Both the position numbers and the translations under genes were made by a program. A stretch of DNA of 7,096 bases from Rhodocyclales bacterium (GTDB lineage: Bacteria > Pseudomonadota > Gammaproteobacteria > Burkholderiales > Rhodocyclaceae), in the NCBI GenBank assembly GCA_021286885.1, contig JAJTBM010000151.1, positions 1 to 7,096 of the forward strand, written 5' to 3'. Within the stretch, counting starts at the first letter, position 1. Every line of letters starts with the position of its first letter. This document shows, in pieces, positions 4,905-7,096 of this stretch. The notes beneath the pieces were generated by a model. That model was not told where the DNA came from, did not search any database, and saw only the letters and a program-made list of their open reading frames with translations.

Positions 4905-6212
4905 ATGGTTCCCCATCTCACCACTGCCCTGACTGGCCCCCTGCTGGAACTGGAACGGCACTTCCTCGACAACGCGTGTGCCATCGAGCGCTGGATGCGC
5001 ACCCAGTGGCAAGACAACCTGCCCCCGTTCTATGGCTCCACCGACCTGCGCAACTCCGGCTTCAAGCTGGCGCCGGTGGATCTGAACCTCTTTCCGGGCG
5101 GCTTCAACAATCTGAACGACGCCTTCATGCCCCTGTGCGTGCAGGCCGCCCAGGCCGCCATTGAGCGCATCTGCGCCGGCGCCTGCACCCTGCTGCTGAT
5201 CCCCGAAAACCACACCCGCAACCAGTTCTACCTGCAGAACGTGGCCAAGCTGGTGTCCATCCTGCGCATGACCGGGCTGGAAGTGCGGATCGGCAGCTTC
5301 CTGCCTGAAATCACCGAACCCACCGTGATCGAGCTGGCCAACGGCGGCAGTCTGACCCTCGAACCCCTGGTGCGTCATGGCCGCCGGCTGGGTCTCAAGG
5401 ATTTCGACCCCTGCGCGGTGCTGCTCAACAACGACCTGTCTGCCGGCACCCCGGCCCAGCTCCTCGACCTGAACGACCAGTGGGTGATCCCGCCCGTCCA
5501 TGCGGGCTGGCATTCCCGGCGCAAGTCCAACCACGCGGCCGCCTACGACCAGGTGACGCGGGAATTTGGCGCCGCCATCGGCATCGACCCCTGGCGCATC
5601 AACCCGGCCTGGGATACCTGCACCGGGCTGGATTTCCACGCCCGCACCGGCGAACAGGAGCTGGCCGACAAGGTGGCCGCGATGCTCGACCAGATCCGCG
5701 CCAAATATAAGGAATACGAAGTCAGCGACGAGCCCTTCGTGGTGGTCAAGGCCGACGCCGGCACCTACGGCATGGGCGTGATGACGGTCAAGGACGCCTC
5801 CGAGCTGATCGGCCTCAACCGCAAGCAGCGCAACAAGATGAGCGTCATCAAGGAAGGGCTGCAGGTGCACGACGTGATCCTTCAGGAAGGCGTGCACACC
5901 TTCGAAACCGTCAACAACGCGGTGGCCGAGCCGGTGGTCTACATGATGGATCACTACGTGGTGGGCGGTTTCTACCGGGTGCACACCCAGCGCGCCCGGG
6001 ACGAGAATCTCAACGCCCCCGGCATGCACTTCGAGCCCCTCGCCTTTGAAGCCCCGTGCAGCCTGCCCGATTGCAGCCAGAGCCCCGACGCCCCACCCAA
6101 CCGCTTCTACGCCTACGGCGTGGTGGCCCGGCTGGCGCTGCTCGCCGCGTCCAAGGAAATCGCCGCCACCGAGCCCGTGGCCAACGCTGTCGCCGACACC
6201 GCCGCTGCCTGA
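4905..6212 (+). CDS. gshA: Glutamate-cysteine ligase, T. ferrooxidans-type (GshA family PF08886/TIGR02049)
   Basis: This enzyme makes gamma-glutamylcysteine from glutamate, cysteine and ATP, the first and usually limiting step of glutathione synthesis in the cytosol. It belongs to the GshA family typical of acidithiobacilli and many betaproteobacteria, which is distinct in sequence from the enterobacterial GshA. Starting at 4905 gives 435 aa. Characteristic blocks are PPFYGSTDLRNSGFKLAPVD (40-59), NLFPGGFNNL (61-70), LIPENHTRNQFYLQN (98-112), PPVHAGWHSRRKSNH (196-210), VVVKADAGTYGMGVM (279-293), which looks like a nucleotide-binding, ATP-grasp-like Lys and Gly-rich segment, and GGFYRVH (354-360) followed by RDENLNAPGMHF. 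The last 20 residues are a low-complexity Ala/Val tail. An ATG at 4842 would add 21 residues but has a poorer ribosome site. gshB begins 15 bp downstream, so the two steps of glutathione synthesis are probably co-transcribed. Confidence 0.94.
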   Translation: MVPHLTTALTGPLLELERHFLDNACAIERWMRTQWQDNLPPFYGSTDLRNSGFKLAPVDLNLFPGGFNNLNDAFMPLCVQAAQAAIERICAGACTLLLIPENHTRNQFYLQNVAKLVSILRMTGLEVRIGSFLPEITEPTVIELANGGSLTLEPLVRHGRRLGLKDFDPCAVLLNNDLSAGTPAQLLDLNDQWVIPPVHAGWHSRRKSNHAAAYDQVTREFGAAIGIDPWRINPAWDTCTGLDFHARTGEQELADKVAAMLDQIRAKYKEYEVSDEPFVVVKADAGTYGMGVMTVKDASELIGLNRKQRNKMSVIKEGLQVHDVILQEGVHTFETVNNAVAEPVVYMMDHYVVGGFYRVHTQRARDENLNAPGMHFEPLAFEAPCSLPDCSQSPDAPPNRFYAYGVVARLALLAASKEIAATEPVANAVADTAAA

Positions 6213-6227
6213 GGCCCCGCCATCGCC

Positions 6228-7096
6228 ATGAAACTCGCCTTCATCCTCGACCCCCTCGATCAGCTCAAGGCCTACAAGGATTCCAGCATCGCCATGATGC
6301 GCGCCGCCGCCCGGCGCGGGCATCAGGTGTATGCGATCCAGCGCGAAGCGCTGATCTGGGAAGGCGGCGCGGTGTCTGCCCGCGCCCTCGCCCTCACCCC
6401 CCTGGACAGCGACCACCCCTGGTACGCGCCCGGCGCCGAAGAGGTTCTGCCCCTCACCGCCTTCGACGCGGTGCTGATGCGCCAGGATCCGCCCTTCGAC
6501 TTTGAATACATCACCGCCACCTGGCTGCTGGAGCGGGCCCAGCAGGCGGGGGCCCGGGTGTTCAACTTCCCCCGGGCGATCCGCGACCACTCCGAAAAAA
6601 TCGCGATCACCGAGTTTCCCCAGTTCATCCCCCCCACCCGGGTCGCCCGGGCGGCAGATGAGGTGAACGCCTTCATCGACCAGCACCAGGACTGCATCCT
6701 CAAGCCGCTGGATGGCATGGGCGGGAGCCAGATTTTCCGGGTGCGAGCCGACGACCCCAACCGCAACGTGATCATCGAAACCCTCACCGCTGGCGAGACC
6801 CGCAGCATCATGGTGCAGGGCTACCTGCCCGCCATCAGCGGTGGCGACAAGCGGGTGCTGATCATCGGCGGCCAGGTGATTCCCTATGCCCTCGCCCGCA
6901 TCCCCAAGGCCGGCGAGACCCGGGGCAACCTGGCGGCGGGCGGGCGCGGCGTGGCCATGCCCCTCACCCCAGGCGAGCGGATGATTGCCGAATACCTGGC
7001 CCCCATCCTGTGGGCCCGGGGCCTGCTGATCGTGGGCCTGGACGTGATCGGCGACCGGCTCACCGAGATCAACGTCACCAGCCCCACCTGCATGGT
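6228..7096 (+). CDS. gshB: Glutathione synthetase (3' truncated by window edge)
   Basis: GshB joins glycine to gamma-glutamylcysteine with ATP, completing glutathione. The frame runs open from the ATG at 6228 to the window edge, giving 289 full codons of a usual length of about 316, so only the last few dozen residues are missing. The N-terminus MKLAFILDPLDQLKAYKDSS is typical of the family. VLMRQDPPFDFEYI (82-95) belongs to the substrate-binding domain. The ATP-grasp domain shows ILKPLDGMGGSQIFRV (157-172), DKRVLIIGGQ (207-216), ARIPKAGETRGNLAAGGRG (223-241) and metal-site GLDVIGDRLTEINVTSPTC (270-288). The segment NFPRAIRDHSEKIAITEFPQ corresponds to the linker before the ATP-grasp domain and carries the conserved Lys. 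The gene starts 15 bp after gshA. A GAGG at 6211-6214, overlapping the gshA stop, may serve ribosomes, and translational coupling is likely. Confidence 0.96.
   Translation, partial: MKLAFILDPLDQLKAYKDSSIAMMRAAARRGHQVYAIQREALIWEGGAVSARALALTPLDSDHPWYAPGAEEVLPLTAFDAVLMRQDPPFDFEYITATWLLERAQQAGARVFNFPRAIRDHSEKIAITEFPQFIPPTRVARAADEVNAFIDQHQDCILKPLDGMGGSQIFRVRADDPNRNVIIETLTAGETRSIMVQGYLPAISGGDKRVLIIGGQVIPYALARIPKAGETRGNLAAGGRGVAMPLTPGERMIAEYLAPILWARGLLIVGLDVIGDRLTEINVTSPTCM

Noticed and set aside
4680..6686. A very long open frame on the - strand (668 codons) opposite gshA and gshB
   Set aside because: It lies antisense to two confidently identified genes, its product is Gly/His/Val-rich with no recognisable domain, and such frames are common opposite GC-rich genes with strong third-position bias.
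1..7096. tRNA, rRNA, CRISPR array, insertion sequence or attachment site
   Set aside because: Reading through the window I saw no tRNA-like cloverleaf, spaced direct-repeat array, transposase motif or terminal inverted repeats with target duplications.

Overview
This window is a high-GC bacterial chromosome segment dominated by housekeeping genes. Gene content and order suggest a betaproteobacterium: rph, rdgB and hemW run together, followed by the 'T. ferrooxidans-type' glutamate-cysteine ligase next to gshB. I favour a member of the Rhodocyclales or a relative, but that placement rests on remembered gene neighbourhoods, not a search.

Region 1 (1-2246, + strand) is a tight cluster. It holds the 3' end of rph (RNase PH, tRNA 3'-end trimming), rdgB (XTP/dITP pyrophosphatase, nucleotide-pool cleaning) and hemW (radical-SAM heme chaperone). 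The gaps are 32 and 19 bp and no promoter is visible between the genes. The unit ends at a strong hairpin flanked by an A-tract and a T-tract (2253-2292), which can terminate transcription from both directions.

Region 2 (2341-3231, - strand) is one gene converging on hemW. It encodes a GNAT-fold protein resembling the BioF2/FemAB-like Acetyltransf_6 group, with unknown substrate.

Region 3 (3232-4764) is the accessory part. A 273-bp, comparatively AT-rich divergent intergenic region contains several short dyads built on a GTGC/GCAC core. It leads into a solitary M.TaqI-like N6-adenine DNA methyltransferase (3505-4764) with no restriction endonuclease gene beside it. Local rare codons hint that the methyltransferase was acquired.

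Region 4 (4765-7096, + strand) is the glutathione biosynthesis unit. A 140-bp leader with a perfect 8-bp hairpin precedes gshA (glutamate-cysteine ligase). Fifteen bases later gshB (glutathione synthetase) begins and runs off the window.

Most of the window is ordinary core genome. The parts that merit a second look are the orphan methyltransferase with its dyad-rich leader, the unassigned acyltransferase-like gene beside it, and the gshA leader hairpin. I see no evidence of a complete new defence or mobile system here.
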